Made by a program: the position numbers and the translations under genes
In this document: positions 30,752-39,649 of the stretch, piece after piece
How the letters are laid out: every line of letters starts with the position of its first letter
Numbering within the stretch: the stretch's first letter is position 1
NCBI RefSeq assembly: GCF_040126175.1
Contig: NZ_CP155828.1
Coordinates: 248,001 to 312,000 of the forward strand
Direction of reading: 5' to 3'
DNA: 64,000 bases
Origin: Candidatus Phytoplasma solani
Lineage (GTDB): Bacteria > Bacillota_I > Bacilli_A > Acholeplasmatales > Acholeplasmataceae
Notes under the pieces: model-generated
Told to the model about the DNA's origin: nothing
Databases searched by the model: none
The model's input: only the letters and a program-made list of their open reading frames with translations

Positions 30752-31516
30752 ATGAAAATAATGTTTATTGGAGATATTTATGGTAAACCAGGGATTGATT
30801 ATTTTACAGAAAAAATGGTTTTTTTGAAAAAAACTTACCAACCAAATTTTATTATTGCTAATGCAGAAAATGCTCACAATGGAAAAGGTTTAAGTTATAA
30901 AGTTTATCAAAAATTACAAAAAATAGGTGTTAATTTAATTACTATGGGTAATCATATTTGGAAAAATCAACAAATTAAAGATTTTATTGATGATTCTGAT
31001 GTTATCCGTCCTATTAATGACCTTCAACAAATAGGTCAAGGTTATAAGATTGTGGAGTGTAATAATAAAAAAATTTTAGTTATGAATGCTTTAGGGCGTG
31101 TTTTTCTTAATCCTAAAATTTATTGCCCTTTTAAAACAATTGATTATGTTTTAGAAAAAAATAAATCTAAATATGATTTTTCTTTTTTAGACTTTCATGC
31201 CGAAGCCACTAGTGAAAAAATAGCTCTTACTCATTATTTTGACGGTCGGATTAATGCTATTGTAGGAACTCACACTCATGTTCAAACCAACGATGATCGT
31301 CTTTTTCCTCACAAAACACTTTATATTTCTGATGCCGGGATGACTGGGGCCAAAGATGGGGTTATTGGTAAAGAAAAAGATCCTATTATTGAGTCTTTTT
31401 TAGGCAACAAGGTTTTTGTAAAACCCAATGCTACAGGAAAACGACAATTAAATGGGGTTTTATTAACTTTGCAACCAGAACAAAAAATTGAAAAAATAAA
31501 TTTATCAGAAGAGTAA
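30752..31516 (+). CDS. ymdB: YmdB-family metallophosphoesterase
   Basis: Dinuclear-metal phosphoesterase. Metal ligands are seen in MFIGDIYGKPG (residues 4-14), NAENAHNGKG near 34, TMGNHIW near 63, FHAEATSEK near 148 and GTHTHVQTND near 171. Homologues in Bacillus hydrolyse 2',3'-cyclic nucleotides and influence RNase Y. The position directly after rny fits that link. Confidence 0.92.
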   Translation: MKIMFIGDIYGKPGIDYFTEKMVFLKKTYQPNFIIANAENAHNGKGLSYKVYQKLQKIGVNLITMGNHIWKNQQIKDFIDDSDVIRPINDLQQIGQGYKIVECNNKKILVMNALGRVFLNPKIYCPFKTIDYVLEKNKSKYDFSFLDFHAEATSEKIALTHYFDGRINAIVGTHTHVQTNDDRLFPHKTLYISDAGMTGAKDGVIGKEKDPIIESFLGNKVFVKPNATGKRQLNGVLLTLQPEQKIEKINLSEE

Positions 31517-31648
31517 TAATTCATAAATATTTATTTTTCTTTTATTCTCTTTTTATTTGTTATTTTAAAAGAATTACTATTAATAATTTTTCAAAAATTG
31601 AAAAAAATCACGATTATGTAAAACTAAAGATTGCATAAAGGAATTGTT

Positions 31649-32515
31649 ATGAAAAAAATAATTGCTATTACAGGGGTTACCGCTTCAGGAAAAACAAACC
31701 TTTCTATTAAAATAGCTAAACAATTTAATTTCGAAATTATTAATTGTGATTCTACTCAAATTTATCAACACTATAATATTGGGACTGCTAAAATTAAAAA
31801 AGAAGAGATGCAAGGAGTTAAACATCATCTTTTAGATTTTCTTTCTCCTGAAAAAAATTATAGTATTTATCATTTCCAAAGAGATGCACGTCAAAAAATT
31901 AATGATATTAGTAATTCTTTGTTTGTTGGAGGGAGTGGATTATATTTAAAAGCAGCTCTTTTTGATTACGAATTAACCCCAAAGCCTTTGATTCAACAAA
32001 AATTTAATAAACAAGATTTAGAAAATATGCTTGTTACCATTAAAAAAAAAGACCCTCAAATAGTTTTAGATGTTAAAAATCCCCTTCGCATTGTTAGTTC
32101 TTATCATGATATTATTTCAGGACATTTGAGATCTCAAAAAACTAAAAAAAATATACCTTTATATTCATTTTTAATTTTTTATCTTGATATTGATCGACAA
32201 GTATTAAAAAAAAGGATTATTTTCAGGTTAGAATCTATGTTAAATCAAGGTTTTATAGAAGAAGTAAAAAATATTAAAACTGATTTTCCTCAAGCTAATT
32301 TTAATATTATTGGTTACCGCGAAATCAAATCATTTTTAGAAGGAAGATATAATTTAACAGAAGCTAAAAATTTAATTATCCAAAAAACGATGCAATATGC
32401 TAAAAGGCAAAAAACTTGGTTTAAAAACCAATTTCAACCTATTGTCTTAGATGCTTTATCGTCTTCTTTAGAAAAAATAGTTTCTCAGATAGTCAGTGAT
32501 TTTTTAAAAAAATAA
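31649..32515 (+). CDS. miaA: tRNA dimethylallyltransferase
   Basis: Transfers a dimethylallyl group to A37 of tRNAs that read codons starting with U. The P-loop GVTASGKTNLS is at residues 8-18 and the substrate motif NCDSTQIYQ near 35. Phytoplasma isopentenyl tRNA products have been discussed as a cytokinin source, which is inference here. I choose the ATG at 31649 because AAAGGA (31637-31642) is six bases upstream. The TTG at 31631 lies before that site. The protein has 288 residues. Confidence 0.93.
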   Translation: MKKIIAITGVTASGKTNLSIKIAKQFNFEIINCDSTQIYQHYNIGTAKIKKEEMQGVKHHLLDFLSPEKNYSIYHFQRDARQKINDISNSLFVGGSGLYLKAALFDYELTPKPLIQQKFNKQDLENMLVTIKKKDPQIVLDVKNPLRIVSSYHDIISGHLRSQKTKKNIPLYSFLIFYLDIDRQVLKKRIIFRLESMLNQGFIEEVKNIKTDFPQANFNIIGYREIKSFLEGRYNLTEAKNLIIQKTMQYAKRQKTWFKNQFQPIVLDALSSSLEKIVSQIVSDFLKK

Positions 32516-32537
32516 TTTCATTAATAGGAGTTAAAAT

Positions 32538-33107
32538 ATGATTAACACAAATGATTTTAAAACAGGTCAAACAATTAAATTCAATAATCAAATTTATCAA
32601 ATTTTGGAGTTTTTACATGTTAAACCCGGAAAAGGAGCTGCTTTTGTAAGAAGTAAACTAAGAAATTTAAGAACAGGTAGTGTTATAGATCATACTTTTA
32701 ATGCTGGTGTTAAATTAGAGCCTGCTTTGATTAATAAAATAAAAATGCAGTTTCTTTATTGTTTAAAAGAACAATATATTTTTATGAATACTCAAACTTA
32801 TGAACAGTTAGAAATCAATAAAAACCAACTAAAAGAAGAACTTCAATACCTTTATGAGGGTTTATTAGTGGAAGTTATCTTTTATGACAATAACGAAATT
32901 TTGACAATTAGTTTACCTGATAAAATATCTTTAAAAGTCATTTATACAGAACCAGGAGCAAAAGGAGACACTAAGACTAATTCTTTAAAATATGCCACTT
33001 TAGAAACAGGATTAGTGATTAAAGTACCTCTTTTTATTAATATAGGTGAAAAGATCATCATCAACACAGAGACTGGACTTTATTTGTCAAGAGATAATAG
33101 TAAGTAA
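32538..33107 (+). CDS. efp: Elongation factor P
   Basis: Ribosome rescue factor that relieves stalling at proline runs. It has 189 residues with three beta-barrel domains. The tip loop HVKPGKGAAFVR places a lysine at residue 32, the usual modified position. TAGGAG precedes the ATG. It follows miaA after 22 bases and they are probably co-transcribed. Confidence 0.96.
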   Translation: MINTNDFKTGQTIKFNNQIYQILEFLHVKPGKGAAFVRSKLRNLRTGSVIDHTFNAGVKLEPALINKIKMQFLYCLKEQYIFMNTQTYEQLEINKNQLKEELQYLYEGLLVEVIFYDNNEILTISLPDKISLKVIYTEPGAKGDTKTNSLKYATLETGLVIKVPLFINIGEKIIINTETGLYLSRDNSK

Positions 33108-33109
33108 TT

Positions 33110-33135
33110 TTTTGACTTTGTCAAAATACCTTTTT
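33110..33135 (+). terminator. Probable terminator after efp
   Basis: A stem of TTTTGAC and GTCAAAA with a three-base loop is followed by TACC and six T. Confidence 0.5.
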
Positions 33136-33202
33136 TGCTATTTGGATTTTCTTTTTGTTCTTATGTTTTTAACTTTTATTTTTTTCAACATCTTTTTTGT
33201 TA

Positions 33203-33208
33203 TATAAT
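33203..33208 (+). promoter_or_regulatory. Possible -10 box
   Basis: A perfect TATAAT lies 68 bases before the next start codon. The -35 region is only T-rich. Confidence 0.3.
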
Positions 33209-33276
33209 GAGAATAGTTATTCTTAAAAATTTTACTTTGATTTGTTGATTAAAATAAATAAGGGAAATAAAGCATT

Positions 33277-34023
33277 GTGAATGAAATATTTGAATGGTTA
33301 ATAAATTCATATTTAAAATTTTTTATTAGTTATCTTGTTGGTTTTATTAGTGGTTTTGTTTTTTTTGCTTTTGTTTATTGTTGGCTTTCTTTGTGCAATA
33401 TTAAAAAAAGCATTAATCAGAGTAAACCAGAAAAAAACGATGTTAATCAAAAAGCAATCATTGAATTAATTGAATCTAAAAAAAAAGATTTTAAAACTAA
33501 AATAAAAAAAGATAAGGATAATTTTGGTAATCTTTTGCTTTTATCAATTAAAGAGTTGACTTTGGAAATTGTTACACAGTTTTACCCAAAATCTAAATAC
33601 CCTTATTTAGAATTAACTATTGATGAAAGTTTAATCTTAATACTTTATATTAATCAAAGAATTGATAATATATTTAAAAATAAAATTTTAAGAATATTTC
33701 GCAAAATGACTTTAAAAAGAATTTTTATTATTAGGGAAGCCATTATTAAAAAAAATATTGTCCAAAAGTTCCAGAAAACTAAAAAAATTACCAATACTTT
33801 GAGTAATATTAAAAACTTGATTAATCCCTTTCATTGGATTAAAAAACTTGTTTTTGATAAACCTTTAGAATTAATTTTTATTCAAATAGGTGTTTCTTTA
33901 ATATCTATTACCGGAGAAGAATTTTATAAAATTTATAGCAAAAAAATTTTTGAAACTGAAGCTGATGTTGAACAAGATTTACAAAAAGTTTTGGAATCTA
34001 TTTCAAATGTCACAAATAATTAA
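33277..34023 (+). CDS. Hypothetical membrane protein
   Basis: A 248-residue protein that I do not recognise. A long hydrophobic hairpin spans residues 13-42. A charged region and a domain of about 100 residues with hydrophobic helices (SKYPYLELTIDESLILILYI near 110) follow. A further weakly hydrophobic helix lies near 200-215. The GTG start follows AGGGAAA at a usable distance. It precedes rbgA by 50 bases. Confidence 0.6.
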   Translation: MNEIFEWLINSYLKFFISYLVGFISGFVFFAFVYCWLSLCNIKKSINQSKPEKNDVNQKAIIELIESKKKDFKTKIKKDKDNFGNLLLLSIKELTLEIVTQFYPKSKYPYLELTIDESLILILYINQRIDNIFKNKILRIFRKMTLKRIFIIREAIIKKNIVQKFQKTKKITNTLSNIKNLINPFHWIKKLVFDKPLELIFIQIGVSLISITGEEFYKIYSKKIFETEADVEQDLQKVLESISNVTNN

Positions 34024-34074
34024 TTTTTTAATCATCAAAATAGAAGTTAAATTAAAGAAACAGGAAATAACTAA

Positions 34075-34995
34075 ATGAAAATATTTAATTGGTTTCCTGG
34101 TCATATGAAAAAAACTTTTGACCAAATTAAAAATAATTTGTTTTTAGTTGATATAGTTTTGATAATGCTAGATGCAAGAATACCCTTTTCTAGTGTTAAT
34201 TTTAAAGTTTTGTCTTTGATTAAAAAGCATCAAAAACCTTTTTTGTTTTTATTAAATAAAAACTCTTTAACTGATTCTCATAAAACGGCTACTTTTATTA
34301 AATATTATTTGCAAAAAGAAATATCAATCTTAGCAATTGATGCTATTGAAAAAAATCAAAATTTTTCTATTTATGAACAAGCCCTTAAAATAATTAAAAT
34401 GAAAAAAGCTCATTTTAATTCCCCAAAAAAACTTATTTCGAATAAACCTAATATTAAAATGATGATAGTAGGTATGCCAAATGTCGGTAAATCTACTTTA
34501 ATTAATAGTTTTGCTGGTAAAAAAGTCTTAAAAACAGCTAATTTAGCTGGTACTACCATCAAAATTCAATGGATTAAGATCTTAAAACCTAATATTAAAT
34601 TTTTAGATACTCCGGGAGTTTTATCTCATAGTTTTTATGATCAAAAAATTAGTTTGTCTTTGGCGTTGGCTGGTTGTTTTAAAGATTCAGTTTTGCCTTT
34701 AGAACAATTAGGGCAACACTCCTTAGGTTATTTACAGAAACATTATTTTAACAATTTAAAAAAGAGATTTAATTTAGTTGATTTAGATGAAAACAATTTT
34801 AAAAAAACTAATTTAGTTGAACTTATTGGGCAAAAAAGAAATTTTTATACTAAAAATAAGCAAATTGATCAAAATAAAGTTTATCAAATGATTTTAAAAG
34901 AAATAAGAGAAGGTAGTTTAGGAAAAATTAATTTTGATTTAGATATTTTACCTTTTTTGGATGATTTTTTTCAACAACAAATCAAATTAAGCTAA
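34075..34995 (+). CDS. rbgA: Ribosome biogenesis GTPase RbgA (YlqF)
   Basis: Circularly permuted GTPase needed for late 50S assembly. G4 (LNKNSL near residue 60) comes before G1 (GMPNVGKSTLIN near 137), followed by the G2 threonines (AGTTIK near 161) and G3 (DTPG near 180). This order defines the YlqF family. The protein starts NWFPGHMKKTF, which is diagnostic. It has 306 residues. It is probably co-transcribed with topA, 23 bases downstream. Confidence 0.95.
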   Translation: MKIFNWFPGHMKKTFDQIKNNLFLVDIVLIMLDARIPFSSVNFKVLSLIKKHQKPFLFLLNKNSLTDSHKTATFIKYYLQKEISILAIDAIEKNQNFSIYEQALKIIKMKKAHFNSPKKLISNKPNIKMMIVGMPNVGKSTLINSFAGKKVLKTANLAGTTIKIQWIKILKPNIKFLDTPGVLSHSFYDQKISLSLALAGCFKDSVLPLEQLGQHSLGYLQKHYFNNLKKRFNLVDLDENNFKKTNLVELIGQKRNFYTKNKQIDQNKVYQMILKEIREGSLGKINFDLDILPFLDDFFQQQIKLS

Positions 34996-35018
34996 AAATT
35001 TTTACGAGGAATGCAAAA

Positions 35019-36965
35019 ATGAAAAACAAAGTTATTATAGTCGAGTCTCCTGCTAAAATAAAAACTTTAAGTCGTTTTTTTGATGATAAAGTTGAAATTT
35101 TATCTTCTAAAGGTCACATTAGGGATTTATCTTTATCAGGAAAAGATAGGCTTGGTATCGACATTAAAAATGGTTTCATCCCTAAATATGAAATTATAAA
35201 AGAGAAAAAAAGTCTAGTTGATTTTTTGCTTCAAAAAACTAAAAATAAAGAAATTTTTTTAGCGACTGATCCCGATAGAGAAGGTGAAGCAATTGCTTGG
35301 CATTTATCCAAAGTTCTAAATTTAAAACCTCAAATTGCTAATAGAATTGTTTTTCGTGAAATCACTAAAGAAGTGGTTCTAAAAGCTTTTCAAAAACCTC
35401 GTATGATTGATGAATTATTGGTTTTTTCTCAAGAAACTAGAAGGATGCTTGATCGCATTATTGGTTTTAAGCTGTCTCGTATAGTCAGGAGAATTAAATC
35501 GCAGTCTGCAGGAAGAGTTCAATCAGTAACTTTGAAGTTAATTGTTGATTTGGAAAAAGAAATCAATTCTTTTGTTCCGGAAGAATATCACCTTATTACT
35601 GCTTTTTTTCCATGTTTTCAAGCTGAATATCAAAATCCTAAAAATAAAAAAATTAAAGCTTTAGAAGCTTTAGGTATTATTGAAAAAATAACAAAAAAAC
35701 CTTTTATAGTGAAAAAAATAAAACAAACCGACATGTTTCAAAAACCTAAAAAACCCTTGATTACTTCAACTTTACAACAAGAAGCAATTAATAATCTTAA
35801 TATGACATCTAATCAAACAATGAGAGTAGCTCAAAAACTTTATGAAGGGATTGAAATTTCAAGCGAACCAATCGGATTAATCACTTATATGCGTACTGAT
35901 TCTCAAAGATTTTCGAAAATGTTTGTTAAAGACGCTCAAGAATTCATTAAAGAGCAATATGGCAAAAAATATTTAGCCGTTTTTCAACAAAATTCAAAAA
36001 CCAAAGCTCAAGATGCTCATGAAGCGATAAGACCTACGGATTTAACTAAAACACCAGAAAGTTTAGCGTCATATCTTGATAAATATGAATATAAACTTTA
36101 TGAACTTATTTACAAAAGAACACTAGCAAGTTTTATGAAACCAGCTATATTTCAAAGAAATCAAGTTTGTTTTGAAGTGGAAAAACATTCTTTTTTAACA
36201 GAAGGAATGATTAAAATATTTGATGGTTATCAAAAAATTTTAAAAGATGGAATTCAAGATAAAATAATCCCAATTTTTCATTTAAATGAAACTTTTTTTC
36301 CTGAAGAAATACAAGATCTACAAAAGTTTACTACTCCTCCAACTCGTTTTTCGGAAGCTACTTTGATTAAAACTTTAGAAAAACTTAATATTGGTAGACC
36401 TTCTACTTATTCACAAATTATTTTTACTCTCAAAAAAAGATTTTATGTTGATGTGTTAGAAAAACGTTTTCAACCAACCGAACAAGGGATTTTAACTATT
36501 CAAAATTTAGAAATTTTTTTCAAACAATTTCTTGATTACCAATATACAGCTAAAATGGAAGATGATCTTGATAAAATTGCTTTAGGAATGGTTGATAATA
36601 AACAATTAATGCAACGTTTTTATCAAAAATTTCTTGAACTTTATCAAATAGCAAATAAAAAACTAGAAAAAATAAAACCAATTGAAACCGATCAAAAATG
36701 CAATTTATGTAAAGCTCCTTTATTGATTAAAAAAAGTCGTTATGGTCAATTTTTGGGGTGTAGTCGTTTTCCTGAATGTAAAAATACTTCTCTTTTGAAA
36801 CCTCAAGAAAATGAAAAATTACAAAATTCAAAACCAATTGAAACCGATCAAAAATGCAATTTATGTAAAGCTCCTTTATTGATTAAAAAAAGTCGTTATG
36901 GTCAATTTTTGGGGTGTAGTCGTTTTCCTGAATGTAAAAATATTGTTAAAATTAAAAAAACTTAA
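35019..36965 (+). CDS. topA: DNA topoisomerase I with a duplicated C-terminal zinc ribbon
   Basis: Type IA topoisomerase that relaxes negative supercoils. The Toprim domain has VIIVESPAKIKTL (residues 4-16) and DPDREGEAIAWHL near 87. The active-site tyrosine is in GLITYMRTDSQR near 291. The C-terminus carries two copies of a four-cysteine ribbon (CNLC ... GCSRFPEC). They are identical at DNA level over 113 bases, so the second copy is recent. The length of 648 residues includes this extra unit. Confidence 0.96.
   Translation: MKNKVIIVESPAKIKTLSRFFDDKVEILSSKGHIRDLSLSGKDRLGIDIKNGFIPKYEIIKEKKSLVDFLLQKTKNKEIFLATDPDREGEAIAWHLSKVLNLKPQIANRIVFREITKEVVLKAFQKPRMIDELLVFSQETRRMLDRIIGFKLSRIVRRIKSQSAGRVQSVTLKLIVDLEKEINSFVPEEYHLITAFFPCFQAEYQNPKNKKIKALEALGIIEKITKKPFIVKKIKQTDMFQKPKKPLITSTLQQEAINNLNMTSNQTMRVAQKLYEGIEISSEPIGLITYMRTDSQRFSKMFVKDAQEFIKEQYGKKYLAVFQQNSKTKAQDAHEAIRPTDLTKTPESLASYLDKYEYKLYELIYKRTLASFMKPAIFQRNQVCFEVEKHSFLTEGMIKIFDGYQKILKDGIQDKIIPIFHLNETFFPEEIQDLQKFTTPPTRFSEATLIKTLEKLNIGRPSTYSQIIFTLKKRFYVDVLEKRFQPTEQGILTIQNLEIFFKQFLDYQYTAKMEDDLDKIALGMVDNKQLMQRFYQKFLELYQIANKKLEKIKPIETDQKCNLCKAPLLIKKSRYGQFLGCSRFPECKNTSLLKPQENEKLQNSKPIETDQKCNLCKAPLLIKKSRYGQFLGCSRFPECKNIVKIKKT
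36674..36942 (+). repeat. Perfect 113-bp tandem duplication inside topA
   Basis: Bases 36674-36786 recur exactly at 36830-36942, separated by 43 bases. The period of 156 bases is in frame (52 codons) and doubles the zinc ribbon. Confidence 0.95.
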
Positions 36966-36982
36966 TTTTTTAAGTTTTTTTT
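36954..36982 (+). terminator. Probable terminator after topA
   Basis: An A-rich arm ending in ACTTAA pairs with TTAAGT followed by a T run, overlapping the topA stop. The stem is weak because it is mostly A-T. Confidence 0.5.
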
Positions 36983-37321
36983 CTAATTAATTTTCTATTT
37001 CTTATTTTTTTAAACTCTTCATCTATTTTGCATTCAACAACAAATAACGATTAAAAAATTTAGGCCGATATTTTTTTACTTAGTGTTATCGTAAATATGA
37101 TTATATATTTTTATTAGCATCAAGTCGCGCGACATTTAAAAAAATGAGCTGAGATAAAAAAACAAACTAAAAATAACGAAAAATCAATTATAAAAATATA
37201 TATAATTAAATTATAAAAGTAAATTGGGCGATAATAATTTTTTAAATTTTAGTTATTTTTTCAATGTTTTTTGTATTTCGATCATTTTTATTAAATATTT
37301 TATCAAATAAAAAATAATTAG
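36983..37321. other. Gap without genes, holding a GC palindrome
   Basis: No reading frame is seen. The only distinctive feature is the ten-base palindrome GTCGCGCGAC at 37124-37133, which stands out in otherwise AT-rich DNA. Confidence 0.5.
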
Positions 37322-37693
37322 GGGTTTTGTACATCTTTTAAATTTTTTAAAATTATCAAAATAAAAGTATTTTTTGTAGTTTTAGTTGTTTTTTATTTTA
37401 TTTTTTGTATCACTCACACTTATGCTTTAATTTTTGATGGCGATGGGGAGGTTCTACATCAGCTTTTAACCCTAATGATTATGAAATAGATTATAATACC
37501 CAAAAAACACATAATTCACACCACAATTTTGGCGAACATGAAGATAGGCGCTTTTGCCACTAATGCTCTAGAGTATTTTATGATATTCCAAGGAATGAAA
37601 ATGGTTCCTTGTAGAAACTTTTATCAAGAATATACTAATAAATCACAAATAGCGGGCAATGATTTTGGTATACTTTGTAATTTTTTCCTCCGG
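37322..37693 (+). pseudogene. Decayed gene for a secreted protein
   Basis: A signal-peptide-like segment can be read from about 37352: two lysines, then a run of hydrophobic residues ending in THTYA. The frame then shifts near the G run at 37444-37450 and continues as GSTSAFNPNDYEIDYN and on to DRRFCH. A stop follows at 37561. The same frame continues with CSRVFYDIPRNENG to a second stop at 37612. The two cysteines around the first stop would form a CxxC pair. No start codon is left. A good terminator follows at 37735, as expected for a former gene. The family is not recognised. Confidence 0.5.
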
Positions 37694-37734
37694 TAAAAGT
37701 TGAATATGGAATTTGTAAATTGGGTAGTGAAAAA

Positions 37735-37766
37735 AAGACTAACTTAATAGTTAGTCTTAAAGATTT
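37735..37766 (+). terminator. Terminator, possibly bidirectional
   Basis: A perfect ten-base-pair stem (arm AAGACTAACT, loop TAAT) has A runs on the left and T runs on the right, so it could work on both strands. It lies after the decayed secreted-protein gene and also downstream of the minus-strand MATE gene. Confidence 0.75.
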
Positions 37767-38113
37767 TTTTTAAAAAAAATTGTTTAAAATTTGGAACACC
37801 TCAAGTTTTTTACTAATAATAAGTTTCTAATTAAAATTATTAAAAATTAGTAATCAAGGAGTTGTTAATTTCATTTATTTGTCATAACGTTAGTAAATTA
37901 ATAAACATTTTTTTGCTTAATATTTGTTTAAGTGGTAGTGTTTTGAGATCCCCGGTCCCCTTTTTCTCTTACTGTTTTTATACTTATATTTTTTAATTAA
38001 AATATTTTTATTTATAATCACTAATTTTAAAAAAATAAACGATTATCAAATATTTCTGTATAATTATAAATTTTTAATCGAACAGTTAAACTTTTTTTGT
38101 GGTTTTTGATGTA
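37767..38113. other. Gap without genes
   Basis: No reading frame is seen. It contains TTTGGAACACCTCA (37790-37803), which recurs at 44469-44482 at the edge of an inverted-repeat element, and may be an insertion-element scar. Confidence 0.4.
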
Positions 38114-39649
38114 TTATTTTTCTTCTTTTTTAATTTTAATAATAAAACGTAGGCATAAAAAAAGCATAAAAATCAACATAATGCAGTTAGAAAAGAAGTT
38201 AGCTAGACTATACACATGATATTCTTTTGAACTGCCAGGTTTCAAAATAATATTTCTAAATAAATAAAGAAAAGGAATTCTAAATAGAAAAACACGACCA
38301 AAACTTAAAAATAAATCATATTTCGGTTGTTTTGTGGCAATTAAAAAAGTAGATATAATTTCTAATTGTGTTGTTATTAAACTGGTTGTTAAAAGTCCTC
38401 CAATTAAAAATTCTGAAAAACCAGGAGGAATCTTTGTATCTTTTTTTATACATTTTATACCTAAATTTTTAAAAAATAAGTATATTTTATCCCCTAATCC
38501 AAAACCCATATAATTTGTAGGTGCACAAATTAAATATGTAATAATAAAAATGATAAAAACAGATATAGAAGAAATAACTAAGGTTTTGATAGCTCTTTTA
38601 ATGTTTTTGTTTCCTAGATTTTCAGAAACAATCAATAATTCCCCTTCTTTCAAAGAAAAGGATATTTGAACAAATAAACTAATTACCCCGTCAGCAACAC
38701 CTATTTTTCCTAATGTTCCGTTTCCAAATCCGTAAAAACCTAAAAAACCCGTTTCTGGATTACTTTCTATCATGTATAAAGTCAATAATCTACCAAACTC
38801 ATAAAACATTTTCCCCAACATTAAAGGAATAGCGAATTTAAGGATAGTTTTAATTATTTTTTTATTTTCTAAAAAATTTTTCCAATGAAAATCTTTGATA
38901 CTTAAACAAAAATTATTTTTTTTGTTAAAAAGAGTTCCAAAAGCTACTATTGTAATGGAAGCATGGGCCAATACAGAAGCTACTTCCAACCCTAAAGCAT
39001 TTTTAATGCCTAATCCATAAAAAATTAAAAAACTTAAGCTAATTTTGAAAGCCATCATAATGCAATTCAAAATTAATATTTTCTTCATTTTTCCTAAAAT
39101 TCTTTCGGTTCCCAAAAAGAAAACGTTAATGGCTAATAAAATAATCCCTAACATTTTTAACCTAAAAGCCTGAATGCAACTTGCTTGTCCTTTTTCCGTT
39201 AAAAAGCCGTCATGTACATATTTATTTAACCCCATAATATTATTACAAAAAGGTTCAGCAAACAAAACCATTACAAAAGCTACTAAAACACTGATAGAAA
39301 TTAATAAAACAAAAATCAAAGATGCTATTTGACGAGCTTTTGGATTGTATATATCTTTTTTTTTCCCAATTTCTCTAGCAATTAAAGTAATTCCTGCAAT
39401 ACTTAAACAAATTCCTATCGAATCAATAATACTTTGAATAGATTTAGAAAATTGAATAAAACCAGAGATACCATCAGGTTTGGAGTTTCCAACAATAAAT
39501 AAAGCGTCAATGTTGGCAAATAAAGCTTTAAAAATATTAAAAACAATAATAGGGAAAGAAACAACTAATAAAGATTTTAACAAACTTCCTTCTAAGATTA
39601 ATTTATTTAATCTTTCTTTTTTACTAATGATTATACCTCCTTTTGTCAT
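38114..39649 (-). CDS. MATE family efflux protein (first copy)
   Basis: Multidrug and toxin extrusion type transporter with about twelve hydrophobic spans and the pseudo-twofold arrangement of the family. It has 511 residues from the ATG at 39649, which follows AAAGGA at a good distance. A TTG six codons upstream is less likely. Inside the gene an even stronger AAAGGAGG precedes an ATT codon, so a shorter product is possible. It is a diverged relative of the protein at 41580-43019. The substrate is unknown. Confidence 0.85.
   Translation of the reverse strand: MTKGGIIISKKERLNKLILEGSLLKSLLVVSFPIIVFNIFKALFANIDALFIVGNSKPDGISGFIQFSKSIQSIIDSIGICLSIAGITLIAREIGKKKDIYNPKARQIASLIFVLLISISVLVAFVMVLFAEPFCNNIMGLNKYVHDGFLTEKGQASCIQAFRLKMLGIILLAINVFFLGTERILGKMKKILILNCIMMAFKISLSFLIFYGLGIKNALGLEVASVLAHASITIVAFGTLFNKKNNFCLSIKDFHWKNFLENKKIIKTILKFAIPLMLGKMFYEFGRLLTLYMIESNPETGFLGFYGFGNGTLGKIGVADGVISLFVQISFSLKEGELLIVSENLGNKNIKRAIKTLVISSISVFIIFIITYLICAPTNYMGFGLGDKIYLFFKNLGIKCIKKDTKIPPGFSEFLIGGLLTTSLITTQLEIISTFLIATKQPKYDLFLSFGRVFLFRIPFLYLFRNIILKPGSSKEYHVYSLANFFSNCIMLIFMLFLCLRFIIKIKKEEK

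Noticed and set aside
30509-30877. Open frame of 122 residues on the minus strand across the rny-ymdB junction
   Set aside because: Both overlapped genes are strongly conserved. The frame has a composition typical of antisense reading (N, S, F rich).
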